The position numbers and the translations under genes are program-made. 64,000 bases of DNA. It comes from Warburgia ugandensis. Its lineage: Eukaryota; Streptophyta; Magnoliopsida; Canellales; Canellaceae. This document shows, piece after piece, positions 33,830-46,571 of the stretch. Where the stretch lies: positions 11,672,327-11,736,326 of the forward strand of contig CP141137.1 of NCBI GenBank assembly GCA_035236585.1. Reading direction: 5' to 3'. The notes under the pieces are model-generated. The model saw only the letters and a program-made list of their open reading frames with translations. It was not told where the DNA came from and made no database searches. Numbering within the stretch: position 1 is the stretch's first letter; each line of letters begins with the position of its first letter.

Positions 33830-35497
33830 TATTACATGAACGCATGAATTTCTTGAGCAATGTAAAATATTTTTGAGGCAAAAACTATCTAAGATGGTGT
33901 CTAACAAGGAAATGGTCTAATTTTCACTTATTTTTGTCTTACATGCAAACTGTTAATATTAATCATCATAATTTCTTATTTGACCTTCTTTACATAGCTT
34001 TGGAATTCATTACTTAGAATGGAATTCCTTTCTCTAACAAAAAAAAAAAAAAAACCAAGATTTCCTTTTATTTAAAAAGGCTCTATTAATAAATCCAAAA
34101 CTAAAGCTAGCTTCTTTTTAAAATAACAAGTTAAAGGATGGTGCCTTGATCTCTAGCTTGCAAGTTTGGGCTTGCTCCGCTTGTAGATTTAACTCCGTTC
34201 TCCTATTATTTTCGCTGCCAATCATCATATGAGAAGTCCTTTCTTTTAAGCCTTATCAAATGAACACTCAACATCATTCAAACTAGAGCTAGCCTTATTC
34301 AAAGGCTGGAGGCTCATTTAAGCATTTCAGAAGTTGTATTTCAAAGAACCGGTTAATCAGTACAGTAATACTTGGTGGTGTGGAGAAGTCTAAAAAATTG
34401 CTTCTTCTTCTCTTTTTTTTCAAATTATATTTAGAAAAAGAATAATATGATGGCTAGACTCAAGAAACTTGTCAATATTTTGGAATAGATAGCCATTTTT
34501 ATCATCAAGTATCGGTATTGTAGACTCGAATTTTATGAGCAGATATGATTCAAGCTTTACCATTACAAATTGTAAGATAGAGAGGGATAAGAAGTCCAAC
34601 CATAAACGACATGGAAATGTTCACAAATGAAGAGTCAAAATATTCAAATGGATGAGCTTTTGGGCATGATAGAAGATGAATATTTTAGATCAGCAAAAAT
34701 CACAGGCCCTAGCTACTTGAAGTTCAGCCGCTAGAGTAGACTTATACTTTTATTTTGGTACTAACTTGTTCTTATTTTAGCTGTGTGAGCACTAAATTAA
34801 ATTTCCTAAGATTATATATGCTTAAGTAAAAAAGCACTATAAGATTGTGAGCTGGCTGGTTCAATTGATGCCACAACCATCCAAAATGATGCCTGAATAT
34901 AGGTTCCAAAGACTAGCCTACCAAATAAAGAGGGATATTTCGGTGGAAAACTGCTCCATGAACCTTATTTTACTAAAGAATGAAATCCTCCACATGTACT
35001 ATCTTGGCCACATTATGCATGGACATTGGCTCCTTTGTGGATAAGTCTTAAGTCACACCTGAAAAGTAACAACAATTGGCAATTTAATTTACTTTACTTG
35101 ATGCTTTATTGTGGCCTTTTTCCATTTGTGGCTCTGATCCTTCAAATGGAAAAGATTGGTTTTCTCTGATTAGAACCTAGAGCTGGTAAGTGACCTTGAA
35201 TGACCATTAATGAATGGATCTCTGCACTTGGTGTCTCCATGGTGATGCCTTTCTAGGTACTTTTAGGTGCATGTAGGATTCCATCTTCATGAAAGAAACC
35301 AATTTGATAAGAAAACAACCATGTTAATGGTCTATTATTGGATTCCACATGGGGGATGTACAAGTAATCATGGTCATTGATTTTCTAGGACTTCAGAGGT
35401 CGCTCAGTTCATTAGATTAGCACAAGTAGGGCGGGGAAAGTAAATGTTACAAAAGAGCTCAACAACAGGCATCCTTAAAGTATTTTCCTTTGATACA
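33830..35497. other. intergenic; holds one copy of an unclassified repeat
   Basis: 34930-35060 resembles 38390-38560 (CTCCA-GAACC, ATCCTCCACATGTACTA-CTTGGCCAC, TTTGTGGATAAGTC). Otherwise nothing recognised; the 65-codon frame at 34847-35044 falls in this repeat. Confidence 0.4.
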
Positions 35498-35511
35498 GTG
35501 TGCATGCTTCC

Positions 35512-35698
35512 CAAGGGGAGCTTTGGTGCGACAGTAGAGTTATTGTTGTGTGACCTTGAGGTCACGGGTTCAAAGCATGGAAACAACCTTTTGCATGGTG
35601 TAAGGTAAGGTTGCATACTATTGACCCTTGTGGTCTACCCCTTTTCCGAACCCTGCAAACACAGGAGCTTCGTGCACCATGACTGTCCTTTTTTAATG
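35512..35698 (+). mobile_element. Au-type SINE, full length
   Basis: Runs from CAAGGGGAGCTTTGGTGCGAC to GTGCACCATGACTGTCCTTTTTT. Perfect 14-bp target-site duplication, GTGTGCATGCTTCC, at 35498-35511 and 35699-35712. It lies inside the unclassified repeat whose other copy, near 38870, lacks the SINE. Confidence 0.92.
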
Positions 35699-36192
35699 GT
35701 GTGCATGCTTCCAATTGATGTACTCACAAAAGTGGGGTGCGTTGTAAGGTTCAATTAGATCATCATTGACTAGGAGAAAGAAGGTTGAAACGACCCATGT
35801 CGTATTACTTGTTTTCACTGTGCTCACAGTTGCAAAATTCATATTCGGGAACAATTTGGTATGAGCCAATATCCAGAAAATTTGTATGTTAAGAGCTTGG
35901 GAAGAAATCACAAAAGAAGACTGATTAGGATGTCAATTCAATTTTTAACTAGATTTACAAAAAATTAGTTCCTAATTGACGACTTATTCATGAATTCGGT
36001 ATTTAATTTGATACATTTATGTCATGTACTTTAGTAATTTGTTATTTGAAGTATTATATGGCTATATGCCACTTCTGTTAGAACAGTCTCAATGGGCTTC
36101 GTCATTAGAATTGGACATGAAACTGAAGCAACGATATCAACAAAACTAGTCCACTAGGGCGCTTGTTAAGATGTATATGAGCATTAGGTAAC

Positions 36193-36965
36193 TGTCAGGG
36201 ACTTGCATTGCAAGGCCTATGATCAAGGCTCGCAGGCTTTAAGGGAGACTTACTTAGCTCATGAACTTGGTGTGAGGGATTTAGGCCCATTGTTGAAGAT
36301 CCGTAGAACAAGGCCTGGTTTTTAAAAGAGTCCTTGTAAATATTTAGAAAGAGGTAATTTTAGATATTTATGTTGAAACTTCTAAAGAGAGTGTTCTAAA
36401 ATGGTCCTCAACCATTAGATGGTTGACATATATATTAATCATAACCAGCTATTAAGAAGGTGGAAGGAGGAGAGCAAGTATAAATAAGGGATAACTCCTC
36501 CGTTGTAAGCAGACAACTCAATCGAGTTCAAGTAAAGGATAACATGTTAGCTTTCAGCAAGTCTCATTTATGAGTTCTCTCATTGCTTTTGTGGCTGAGT
36601 GAGTATACCCCTAGCAAGTGAGAGTAGGGAGTTCAAGGATAACTTGTGCTTTGTAAAGGAGTTGTGCACAAGTGCAGCACAGGTTTAGCATAGGTGAAAC
36701 TACGACACCATGACATAATGCTCTCTAGTTGGACGACTCCTCCCTTGGTTAATTAGCAAATAGACAATTAAGTAAAGATTGAGCAACAGGGTCGAGAGGC
36801 AAGTTTGATGTTGTCTCCAGTTGCATGGGTTAATTGTCTCTATATTAATCTCAGCAAGTCATCCAATCAATCGCTGATAATGAGGCAAAGTATCTTATTC
36901 ACGGTTAAACGAACCATCTTATATAATCACTTTTGACTCGGCCTACCTCCGGCGTGTAAAATCCA
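36193..36965 (+). mobile_element. possible solo LTR or LTR remnant
   Basis: Starts TGTCAGGGACTTGCATTGC. A TATA-like TATAAATAAGGG lies at 36479, followed by a leader-like CTCCTCCGTTGTAAGCAGAC, and the segment ends AAAATCCA before GGTTTTGGTATTTGATCCC. Structure and length suit a retrotransposon LTR, but there is no second copy, coding region or clear target duplication. Confidence 0.35.
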
Positions 36966-37015
36966 GGTTTTGGTATTTGATCCCGATACGATGGTTTAGC
37001 AGCCCATACAGACTA

Positions 37016-37186
37016 AAGGGCAGCCACAGGACACAAAACTCCCGTGTATGTGAGGTTTATGGGAGGGGTGAACCACAAAGGTCTATAGAATGTAGTTTTG
37101 CAAGAGGCTGTTTTCACGCATTGAATTCATGACCTCAAAATCACACAACGACAACTTTACCTTGTGTCAACGCTCCCCTTCAAAGA
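37016..37186 (-). mobile_element. Au-type SINE, diverged, with internal deletion
   Basis: Minus-strand copy from AAAGGGCAGCC to CAACGCTCCCC; about 20 bp around the CAGCCTTACCTTGCA segment are missing. Flanks share ATACAGACTA at 37006-37015 and 37187-37196. Confidence 0.85.
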
Positions 37187-37689
37187 ATACAGACTATAAT
37201 CCTGAAAATCAGGCTATATATTTACATAACATTTGTTTTTGCTGCCGTGTAGATCGTTTGCAAGATCATCACAGAGATATCAAACAAGGGAAGAAATATG
37301 TTACAGCAAGAAGGCACAAAAAAACGTCTGGTCAAATGATGTATTTGCTCATATGATAACGAAGGAACAGCATCAAAACTTTCATTTCTACCAATAAAAA
37401 GACTATTCTTTGAGATGACAGGACTAAGAATTGTGGCCTTCAAGCCTTTAAGGTCTTTATCACAATATATGCAATATGTAAAATATGCATCTAGAAGAGG
37501 GTTCGCAATTGTCTTCCGCCAACCCCATTTCCATGAACCGACACCTACGGTCAAAAGATGGAAAAGAGGGAGCATGATAAGAGTAAATTGCTGGCGACCA
37601 CTTGTTGAGGGGAATTTATGAGAGAAGGTTCTCGAACCGGGCTCCGACCAAAGAGTTTAGTTGTTAAGCGTCGTGAGTCTAAGGGTGCA

Positions 37690-37810
37690 AGTACTCTATT
37701 AAGAAGGGCTAAGAGGGGGCTACAAAGCCCCCTCTCAAATCCTATTAACACCCTTCTTAATATAGTACTATACGTAAGAAGGGCTAAGAGGGCCCTATTA
37801 GCCCTTTAGT
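37690..37810. repeat. nested hairpins with a 74-bp direct repeat
   Basis: Outer arms ATTAAGAAGGG / CCCTTCTTAAT enclose inner arms AGAGGGGGCT / AGCCCCCTCT around ACAA; both stems are perfect. AGTACT..TAAGAAGGGCTAAGAGG then recurs 74 bp later with its own small stem (AGGGCTAA..TTAGCCCT). No element family recognised. Confidence 0.7.
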
Positions 37811-37839
37811 CTCATATTAAAGAACAAAATTTGCTGGTC

Positions 37840-38960
37840 TTGGAGTCACCAGAAAACATAAAGTTTCATGCCAGCAGCTGCTTTTACATATGAGGAATGA
37901 TAAACCCATGCTCTTTATGAGGGTGAAAAAGGTAGAGACTGACCAAACGGACTCTCCATATAAGAGCCTGCATGAACCAAAATGAAGGGAGCCACCGTTG
38001 GATGATCCCAGTTACTCATATAAACTGGCTTTGGATGTCTTGTAGTTCAAAGAGTAGAGGGATAGGATTATTCTAGCATCTAAAAAGTTGTACTTAGTTT
38101 AGAGCAGATGAACAACTTGGAAAGTTGGCATAACTATGGTCTAAATTTGACCCCAAAAATCAGTCTTTAGAATCTTAGAATTCCCACCATGAAAAAGCAA
38201 TCCGGAGAGCGTCTGTTTAACACCAAGCTGACTCAGACAATGGCATGAGAAGGAAGAAGACGCCCAAGACCAATGTTTAAAGCATTCCTCCATTAGTAAG
38301 ACAAGGGCAGTATAAGAATGTAGATTGGAGTAGTTAATTTACTGCTAGAAACATCAGAAAGGACTAGTGGAGGTGGAAAGAGAGAGATTTAACAGTGGAG
38401 AGCCGCTCCATACACTTCATTTACAAAATAATAGAATCCTCCACGTCCACTACCTTGGCCACGTTCTACCTAGAGATTCTTGTTGTCACGGTAGGCCCCT
38501 TTATGGATAAGTCACAGGCTATAAATAACATTCGATTGGGAATTTACTTTGCCGAATGCTGTGAATGTGGCATGTTTCCTCTTGTCACACGTAAGATTTT
38601 GATGGATGTGATTGTGATTGGATCCCATGACAGCTAACAACCGTTGGACGATCACAAACATCTCTTCCATATATGTAATCTGAACGGCTGATCTTGTAAT
38701 CATCGCAAGGCAGCTCACACCGGTCGTGGGTCTCGTCGAGGACGGGCACCCATTTCGGCCATGAAAGGCTTGTTCTTCTCAGTGAAGGCCCTGCCCCAGA
38801 AGTGAACGATACCCACAAAAGAAGCCGAAACAACCGCCGTTTTCATTGTAGTTTCTTTTCATGTAGTCTGCATGCTTCCACTTGATAGCGTGAATTGTAA
38901 GGTTCAATCAGATCATTATGGACTAGAAGAACAAGTTGCAAAGCAATTCATTAGAGATCT
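37840..38960. repeat. unclassified dispersed repeat, longest copy
   Basis: Segments match other places in order: 37845-37885 with 41520-41560 (TTTCATG-CAGCAGCTGCTTTT), 38215-38245 with 41563-41590 (CCAAGCTGACTCA), 38390-38560 with 34930-35060, and 38870-38945 with 35700-35790 (GCATGCTTCCA, GTAAGGTTCAAT-AGATCA). No coding frame. It may be a degraded non-autonomous element. Confidence 0.5.
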
Positions 38961-39062
38961 TCACTGTAGCACGTAAACATTATTTGGGATGATTTCAGTC
39001 TGACCGAATCGGTCTACATCAACGTCCATAAGAATTAAGAATTGCAGATGAAGTCCTATTAA

Positions 39063-39237
39063 GGTGGGAGCCTTGGCGTAAGATAGAGTTGTGGTCATAT
39101 GATTTTGAAGTCACGGGGTTCGAAGGCATGAAAACAGTCTCTTGCAAAATATAAAATAAGACTGCATACTATTGACCTTTTTCATCCGCCTCCTCCAGAC
39201 CCTGCATATGCACCAGCTTCAGTGCATCTGCCCTTTC
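39063..39237 (+). mobile_element. Au-type SINE, diverged
   Basis: Begins GGGAGCCTTGGCGTAAGA, has GTCACGGGGTTCGAAGGC at box B, and ends CAGTGCATCTGCCCTTT. No clear target-site duplication. Confidence 0.82.
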
Positions 39238-39934
39238 GAGATCAGTTCTGTTCACAGACTGTTCTCCCCGTTCCATATTGCCTTAATATGAGAATCTGTG
39301 ATGGCCATTGTGAACCGGACTGATTGCCCCTAATATCATTCTCATTAGATGATCTAAGCCCTCTCATCTGCTGACCCATCCCACTCTTGCAAATGGGTTA
39401 TCAGTTGGACATGGACCCAGAACCACCAGTCAAACCATGATGGCAACATCAGCTGAACAATTCCAGTCACCAAATTTTGGCCGGCTGTCAAGACATGAAA
39501 CAAACACTTTCGTTCACCCAGGAGGTAAAAGCCACCTTGATTGGACCGAACTCTGTCGATTTCATTACTAGAAGCAAGCAACTACGAAATGATAACATCG
39601 AAATCTAGATCTCGAGGGGCGGTGGCATGAAGGAGTAGCCCAAGAAAATGCGCTCTAGCTGGACTACTACAGCTACAAGAAGATTGGATTTGAGCGAATG
39701 GTCAATTAGAAAAGATTGAGCAGCTCAGCCAAATCCTCGCTGGACCCAGCCAACCAAAGTCTTGCTACTTGCTGCAGACAGTCTTGACTACCAGCCTACT
39801 CAAGACTGATCCAAACACTAATCTAGTCCACCATTGATACTCCCCAAAGACCTGTTAAGATCTTAATACCAGTGACTCAAACCCGAGATATGGGGGCTGC
39901 TTGGAGAGGCCTCAACAACTTCAGCCTAATATAA

Positions 39935-41060
39935 TTAATGATACAGGGAGAGGAGGAAAGACCTCCACATAATCTTTATCGACTTAGAGAAAGTTTTTTA
40001 TAAAGTCTCTAGAGAGTTAATATGGAGAATGTTGGGCGATAAAGAGGTTTCGCAGGGATATATAGATATAATTAAATATATATATATATATATATAAGAG
40101 ATTGGTAACAAATGTTAAGACCATTAGTGGCGAGACTGGGGATTTTTCTATTAATATAGGATTACACCAAAGATTAATATTAAGCCCATACATTTTCACA
40201 TTAGTTATGGATGAGTTAACAAAACATTTGCACAAGAAGATTTTCTGGTGCATGCTATTTGCAGATGATATAGTCTTACTTGATAAGATAATGGAGGGTA
40301 TAAACATAAAGCTAGAGTTATGGAGAAAAGCATTAGAATGTAAAGGATTTAAAATTAGCCAAACTAAGATAGAATATATAGAATGCAATTTTAGCAAGGA
40401 AAAGAGTAGGAGTGGAACACCAGTCAAGATTGATAACTAAGAAATCCTTGTAAAAGACCACTTTCGGTACTTATAATCAATGATTCATGAGAGTGGAGAG
40501 ATTGAGAAGGAAGTTACCTAGAGCATCCAAGCAGGTTGGAACAAATGAATATGTGCATTTGGAGTTTTGTGTGATCGGCAGGTGCTACTCAAATTAAAAG
40601 AAAAATTCTATAGGATGCCACAAAGCCGGCCATGCTCTATGGATCAGAGTGTTGGGCAGTTAAGGAACATCATGCTCATAAGATCAGCGTTGCAGAAATG
40701 AGGATGTTGAGATAGATGAGTGGTAAGACAAGAAAAGATAGAATTAGAAATTAAAATATTAGAGAAAATTTATGGGTAGCACCAATAGGTAACAAGATGA
40801 GAGAGAATGGACTTAGATGATTTGGACATGTTCAAAAGAGATCAATAACGGCACCGGTTAGAAGGCGTGAGGCAATACAAGTAAAAGGTTCTAAAAGGGC
40901 AAGGGAAAGGCCCAAAAAAACATAGATAAAAGTTGTAATGAAAGATTTAAAAACTTTGAGACTAAATGAAGTCATAGTATTTAATAGAGAGGAATGGAGG
41001 AATAAGATTCTTGTGGCCGACCCCTAATTAGGATAAGTTCTTGACGATGATGATGAAACA
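39935..41060 (+). mobile_element. RTE-type LINE, 5'-truncated
   Basis: Starts inside the reverse transcriptase (GRGGKTST-frame of the EKYRERRKDLH block) and runs to the (GAT)n tail at about 41048-41058. It encodes [61 protein letters not shown] and the C-terminal RMLR..GKTRKDRI. Many stops. It keeps the 24-nt RKDLHIIF segment deleted from the copy at 12-14 kb. A (TA)n run at 40076-40096 lies within it. Target-site duplication not clear. Confidence 0.85.
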
Positions 41061-42288
41061 ATGGATGCATGCAACAAAGCAAGCAGGGCATGGAGAATCC
41101 AACCAAAACCACAGTCCAACCTTAACTTGGGGGCCACCTTCAGCCCTGCAATTGTCATCTCTGTTTATCTGGGCCGGTTATTGAACCACTCACTGATCAT
41201 GCAGCAACATCTTCCGCTGATAAATGCTAAAGCAAGCTCATTGTTGACGACACCACGACGATGAACACTTCCCTGTTGAGGACAATCAACTATCAACTGA
41301 ATAATTTATCAGCTCATATTGTTTCTGCCAGTGATGGAATTTATTGCTTGGGACTGATTAAAATGTAAACATATTAAATATGATACTAATTACTAATAGC
41401 TTGGTAATTTGGTTTGCTCTTCAGCCCCTCATGGCCATGAGCCAGACAAAGTTTACTGCAGTCAAGAGATGAAAAAGGTAGAAAATGTTTAAGGAACAAA
41501 TTCTCCTGGTCTTCTAGTACACTAAAAAAACAGTTTCATGTCAGCAGCTGCTTTTACATGTGATCAAGTACGCCAAGCTGACTCATACAACGGCGTGAAA
41601 CGAACAACAATCTCAAGAATGATTCCCCCTTGCGGGCGTTTCGCTTTAGCATCATCATCAACCCCGTTCCCCACCATCTCAATAGACTTACAGAGACAAC
41701 TAAACTAACATGAAAGAGAAGGAGACAACTTATTCTAGGGAGATGTATATTGATTATCCACCGGTAAGATCTTCCAGCACCTTCACTTGAGAACCCTTGA
41801 AAGACACAAAAAGATGGCAGGATGCCTCGTTTCTATCAAAGAAATACAACTTGATAACCAAGTTGCAAGGTTCGGTAGATTTGCAATTGTAATTCAGAAA
41901 ATTGTCACTGCTCTATTTTCCTTTCAAACTAAGTTTGGTCTTGAATTCACATAGAGGATGAACAAGTAAGCACCTGAAGGACATGTAGTAATTCAAATCT
42001 CGCTGTATATTTATTGAATATATGAAATAGATCACATAAAATTTTGCTATCACAAGTAGAACTATGATCTGAGACCAACTTACACATGAGAAGAACATAG
42101 ACAACGACGGAAAGGAGAAGAAGAAGAAGGGAAGACTGACCCAGTTCCTTATTTCTATAACAGAGACAAACAAAACCAATGCATCAATGGCCAGAAGCAA
42201 GACAGGCCCAAGCAGTATCAAGTAACCCCACGCCCAAAATTGTTTGCTGAGAAGGAACAGAGCCAAATCCAACAACTTGCAGCGCTTG
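41061..42288. other. 3' flank of the PB1 gene
   Basis: Contains a short piece of the unclassified repeat (41515-41595) and, nearest the gene, its presumed 3' untranslated region. The 133-codon minus frame at 41913-42314 is hydrophobic but overlaps the PB1 stop region and shows no domain. Confidence 0.4.
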
Positions 42289-44367
42289 TTAGGTTCTATT
42301 TTGCTTAGCATCAATTGGCGGTGGCATTTGAGTCTCCTGCATAATTGCAGCGGAATTCACCGTCCGATATTGAGAAGCCAGGGTAGTGTTTGTTGGCTGA
42401 GTATAGTATATCTGTGCGTGCAACGGATCAGGGTATTCGTATGCGTAATTTGCAGTGGCAGTTGCGGTTTGAGATGGACGAGGCAATTGATGATAACTCA
42501 TATACTGCTGTTGCTGATCAGGAACATGTCTCAGAGGTGTATTCGTCATGGGTTGTGCTGCAGCAGCAGGAGTTCTGTACAAGTTGGATGCCAATTCGGG
42601 TTTGGGAGGTGGCGCAGCGACTCTTGTGGCATAGACTGGTTGAGTAGGCTCTTTGAAAGCCGCTGAAGGATTGATAGTAGGATTTGGAACAGGGGTCGGT
42701 GTACTCGAAGGGATCGGGGGAGTTTCACCCAAATTTGATTGAAGAGCTACACTGTAGGCAGGGTGGTTTTGTCTGGCAGGAATGAAGTACATTGGATATT
42801 GCTGATCAATCTGCTGCGTTTGCTGTTGCTGGGCTTGTTGCATAGGGTGTACAGGGTAGTATGAAACTGAAACCGGCCCTGTCCCAGGGTGATGAAAATA
42901 GTGAGGATTTGCGTGAATGAATGGCTGCTGCTCCAGTGGCATAGACATCATATAACTCGGATCTTGAGCCTGAACGGGGATCCGGTAATTTGGATCCGAA
43001 GCAGCTTCCCTTGTCGGATCCGAAGCAGTCCGATTAGCCACAGGAACAGGAACTGGGTCTTGATAAAACATAGGCCTTGGGCGAGTAACCACACTAGCAG
43101 GATTATCTCTGCAAATATCAAAGAACGGCAATATACCCAATTCAACAAAATTTCAACAGAAACGATAGCACAACAAGACTAAAACAGAACCAGAATACCA
43201 AGACCATCTCCGCAAAAATTCAATAAAATCCAACAAACCCAATTCAAGAAACGTTTCAAAACAGACGAAAAACAAAGGAAACTGCAAGTTCCAATCAGAC
43301 CAATCTTTTACATACCTCGCAACTGCATCAGGCGCCGGTAAATCTGCAGGTTTCGACTGAGCAGGTGGCTGGGGCGGTTTCCTTATCGTTCCGGGCACAG
43401 AATGGTCCGATTTCTCATCCTCCGATAAAACTCTGATAGGGTTTTCACCGGCAGGGGAGATAACCATGGGGACCGAAATCGGGGGAGGAACAGCAAAAAC
43501 CCCTTCCTTAAAACCTTCTTCCTGCTTAACCCCACCAATGTTCATCTGTGCAAAACCCTCTTCCAGACCAACCCTACCGTCCTGCAACCGAACCGCGTTC
43601 CCGGTCTCCTCAACGTGAACCCGAATCGGCGGCAGATTCGACAAAAAGGGCGCCGAGGACGTCGATCCAAACGAGGACGTTGTCTCCAACATCGGCGAAT
43701 CCGGCACCGAATGAACATCTTGCTTCGCCGGCGCCGGCGCTGGAGGCTGCTGCTCACCCTCTCCGGCATCGTCAAGCCCTAGCAAGCAGTTAACATTGGG
43801 ACCGGAATCCGAGCTCATGACTCTCGGTAATATCCCCGAACCATTAAGTGCCTCAACAAACCATGTTTCAGATTTGGAATCATCCAAGAGGGATCCAATG
43901 GAGGAAGCAGAATCGGGCTTCGATGGGAAAAGGAACAATCGAAGACGAGAAGGTTTGATGGAGTTGGAGGAAGTTCGATCGTATTCCTCGATCATGTTCT
44001 CGAGATCTTCATCAGTTGTGACGGAGATTAAGGAGTCGAGATCCTCGTTGGGTAGTTGGTACTTGAGGGTGAAGGAGCGGCCGTCGAGTAGAGTGCGGGA
44101 GAGTTTGGAGTGGAGATCGGTGAGGGAGGATATACGGTCGACGACGACGATGCGGGTGTCTCCACCCAGGTAGCAGAGTGATTTATCGGTGGGGCGAGGG
44201 ACGATGTGGCCACCATAGCTGCACATCAGCCGGAGTTTGGGGGAAGCGTTACCGGCGGGAGGAATGGGTTCATCCCAGGAGTCGGTATTGCGGGAACGGG
44301 GAGAAGAGTCTACCGAATCGGGGTAGCCCAGAGGAACACCATGGGGTGGCGGAGCAGCTGTTTCCAT
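42289..44367 (-). CDS. PB1 (octicosapeptide/Phox/Bem1p) domain protein, two exons
   Basis: Exon 1 is 44367-43316 and exon 2 is 43108-42289, joined across a 207-bp GT-AG intron (donor GTATGT, acceptor TTTGCAG) that splits an Arg codon. The product has 623 residues. The PB1 domain spans about residues 44-133: KLRLMCSYGG, the Lys-bearing strand, VVDRISSLTDLHSKL, then the OPCA-type acidic loop YQLPNEDLDSLISVTTDEDL. The rest is low complexity: Pro/Ser-rich to about 350, then Gln/Pro/Tyr-rich (MQQAQQQQTQQ). PB1 domains pair head to tail through basic and acidic faces, so it is probably a scaffold or oligomerising protein. Its partner is not known, and no kinase or other catalytic domain is present. 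The N-terminal METAAPPP start is the first ATG of the frame. Confidence 0.92.
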
Positions 44368-44454
44368 GCGGAAGCTGCAGCAGCTGCTGCTCTGCTCCTG
44401 AAGGAGGAGGGAGGAGGAGAGAAAGGGGGGGTTTCGGGGGGTGTTGGAGCGATC

Positions 44455-44462
44455 TTTTATGT
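44455..44462 (-). promoter_or_regulatory. possible TATA box of the PB1 gene
   Basis: ACATAAAA on the minus strand, about 90 bp before the ATG, followed by a C/T-rich leader (CTCCTCCTCCCTCCTCC). Weak match; position is plausible. Confidence 0.3.
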
Positions 44463-44599
44463 AAAAAGTGGGGCATGAAAAGAAGAGGGGCTTGCTTCAA
44501 TGGCACGCGTGACTCCGGTTGAAGTGGCGTGGACCCGCGTGCTTAGCCAACGGGATTGACGAGAGGTGAGTTTGGGACAAGGCTAGAAGGTGCGTCTTC

Positions 44600-46571
44600 T
44601 TCGGTAGTTTTGTAAGAAGGGCAATGCTATGCTAGGATATGTGAGGGCCCACACTTCTCATATTGTGGCTGTTTATAGTTGATCAACACCGCTAATCTGA
44701 TTGTTGAGCACATAGCCGGGTTTGCATGATTAAATCCAATCCGATCCGTTGCAGATCTATATCTAAATGGATTTTATACACTATCTATTTTTTTGATAGA
44801 TTAAATAATTTTAGTCTCCATCCGATCTGCATACACATAGTGGATTCGCGGATAATTTGCAATAATAAAATTAATAAATACAAAAGAGAATTTAATATTG
44901 AATTCTTTTGGTGACTTTTACTGGTAATTTGCAATAATTAGTTATGATGGAATTAAATTCTCCTAGTAAATTTGGTTTAGACTACAGCTTAAAGTCATTA
45001 ATTGGTGGCAATACAAATAGTCTCCCATATATTAACAAAAAAGACTTCCTGAATGTGTTAATAGCCAAATTATAGCTCAATAGCATCTCATTATTGAAAC
45101 TAAAAAAGACTATATCACATTCTTTTCTTTAAGTCCATTTTCTTTCAAGTTTGCCCTTTTAAACAAATATCAGTGCATCAGTCCGTATAGTCACAAATTT
45201 AACAGATCACATTGTTTCATTCTATTTGGGATTGGTTTTAGTCTCTATTTTATGTGACCTTCTACACCATTATAAGCAATTAGATCATTGTGTTTTAGCA
45301 ATCAATATAATGTATATTTGATGTCCCAAAGTTTATATAAAAAAACTTGGACTGATATGCAACTTCTTTTTTGAGCTATTTTTGGGACTATTTGAGATTA
45401 TTTTTTAGAGATTTAGATCTAGTTTTATGCTAAGTTTTTTTAGATTTACCTCCTTGATTTGTTGTACAAATTCAATGCAAAAATAAGATGAGTAGAAGGT
45501 CATTTTCTAAGCCTAAGTTAGGACTATTTTTTCTCTTAATTAGGAGACTATTACTTTGTAACTTTTCCTTAAATTAACGTCTAATTTTCAAGCTCTATTA
45601 TTACAGCATAAACTCTACTGCTATAGGTCAGAAACTTGAATGAATTTCAGGATCATGTGGGTTAGTTTTTGGTCCTAAATAGGCTAGTAATAGGTTGCTA
45701 TCTTATAGGGGGTTTATGCTCTTATTAGTAGACAAGTATAGGGTGTTTTAGGCTCTATTTCTCCACACTATTTGAGGTGATTAGTTTTTGATAGATTTAG
45801 CCATGTACTCTTCTAAAACTTCAGACTATTTTATGTATTTTAATCCCTATGTTTCTATTTAAGTCAAAATTTAGAGTTTCTGCCAAAGTTAGTTAATCTT
45901 TACTGGCAAGGTTTGGAAATGTTATTGGCTCTATTTTAATTTAGCGATTTGCATGGTTTAGTAGCACTTACGTTATCACTCATGTGGCTTTTATTTTAGT
46001 GTATGTCATTTAGCATAATAAGCTAGATCTAATGAATAGTTCTCCTTTAAGTGCTAGAAATGAGAAAATGCTTGAATTAATGTATAGGAACATACCTACT
46101 TATTCCTAATATTTTATCTTGAATCTAATATTTCTTAATGATGTTTGGTTAAATCACATGTACCCTAGGACTTGTATAGCTGATGATTAGAACTTAATTA
46201 ATTTCTATGTTTAATTATAACATGATAGGCAATGGAACCAAAATCGCACTAATGGTTATGTGAGTGCTCTTGCTGGTACTTAGGTTTCTTTAGAAGTAAG
46301 ATTTTATATAGTTTAGTTTCTAAACTCTACTAGCAATGGCTTTGTTGTCGTTCTTAGCCTTAGCTAAGTGTTTGTTAGGATGTTTTTCCTTGAACTAATT
46401 TTTACTCCAATGTTAATTATTATGCGTGCACTATTATACCTATGAGATTATATTTTATTTCATGTTACTTGAATATTTGTAACATTTTCTTATTTTGGTA
46501 TATGTCAATTTAAATAGTATAGAGAATTGCCTGAGTTTGGTTCTATACTTAAAATAATATAATGGACTAAA
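44600..46571. other. intergenic, nothing recognised
   Basis: AT-rich upstream flank of the PB1 gene. Part of it may be the LTR or leader of the copia gag relic that follows, but no primer site was found. Confidence 0.3.

Noticed and set aside
42244..42666. 140-codon plus-strand frame with many Trp/Cys
   Set aside because: Antisense shadow of the Gln/Pro-rich end of the PB1 protein.
44178..44522. 114-codon plus-strand frame over the PB1 start
   Set aside because: Antisense to exon 1 and its leader; composition follows from the GC-rich PB1 coding strand.
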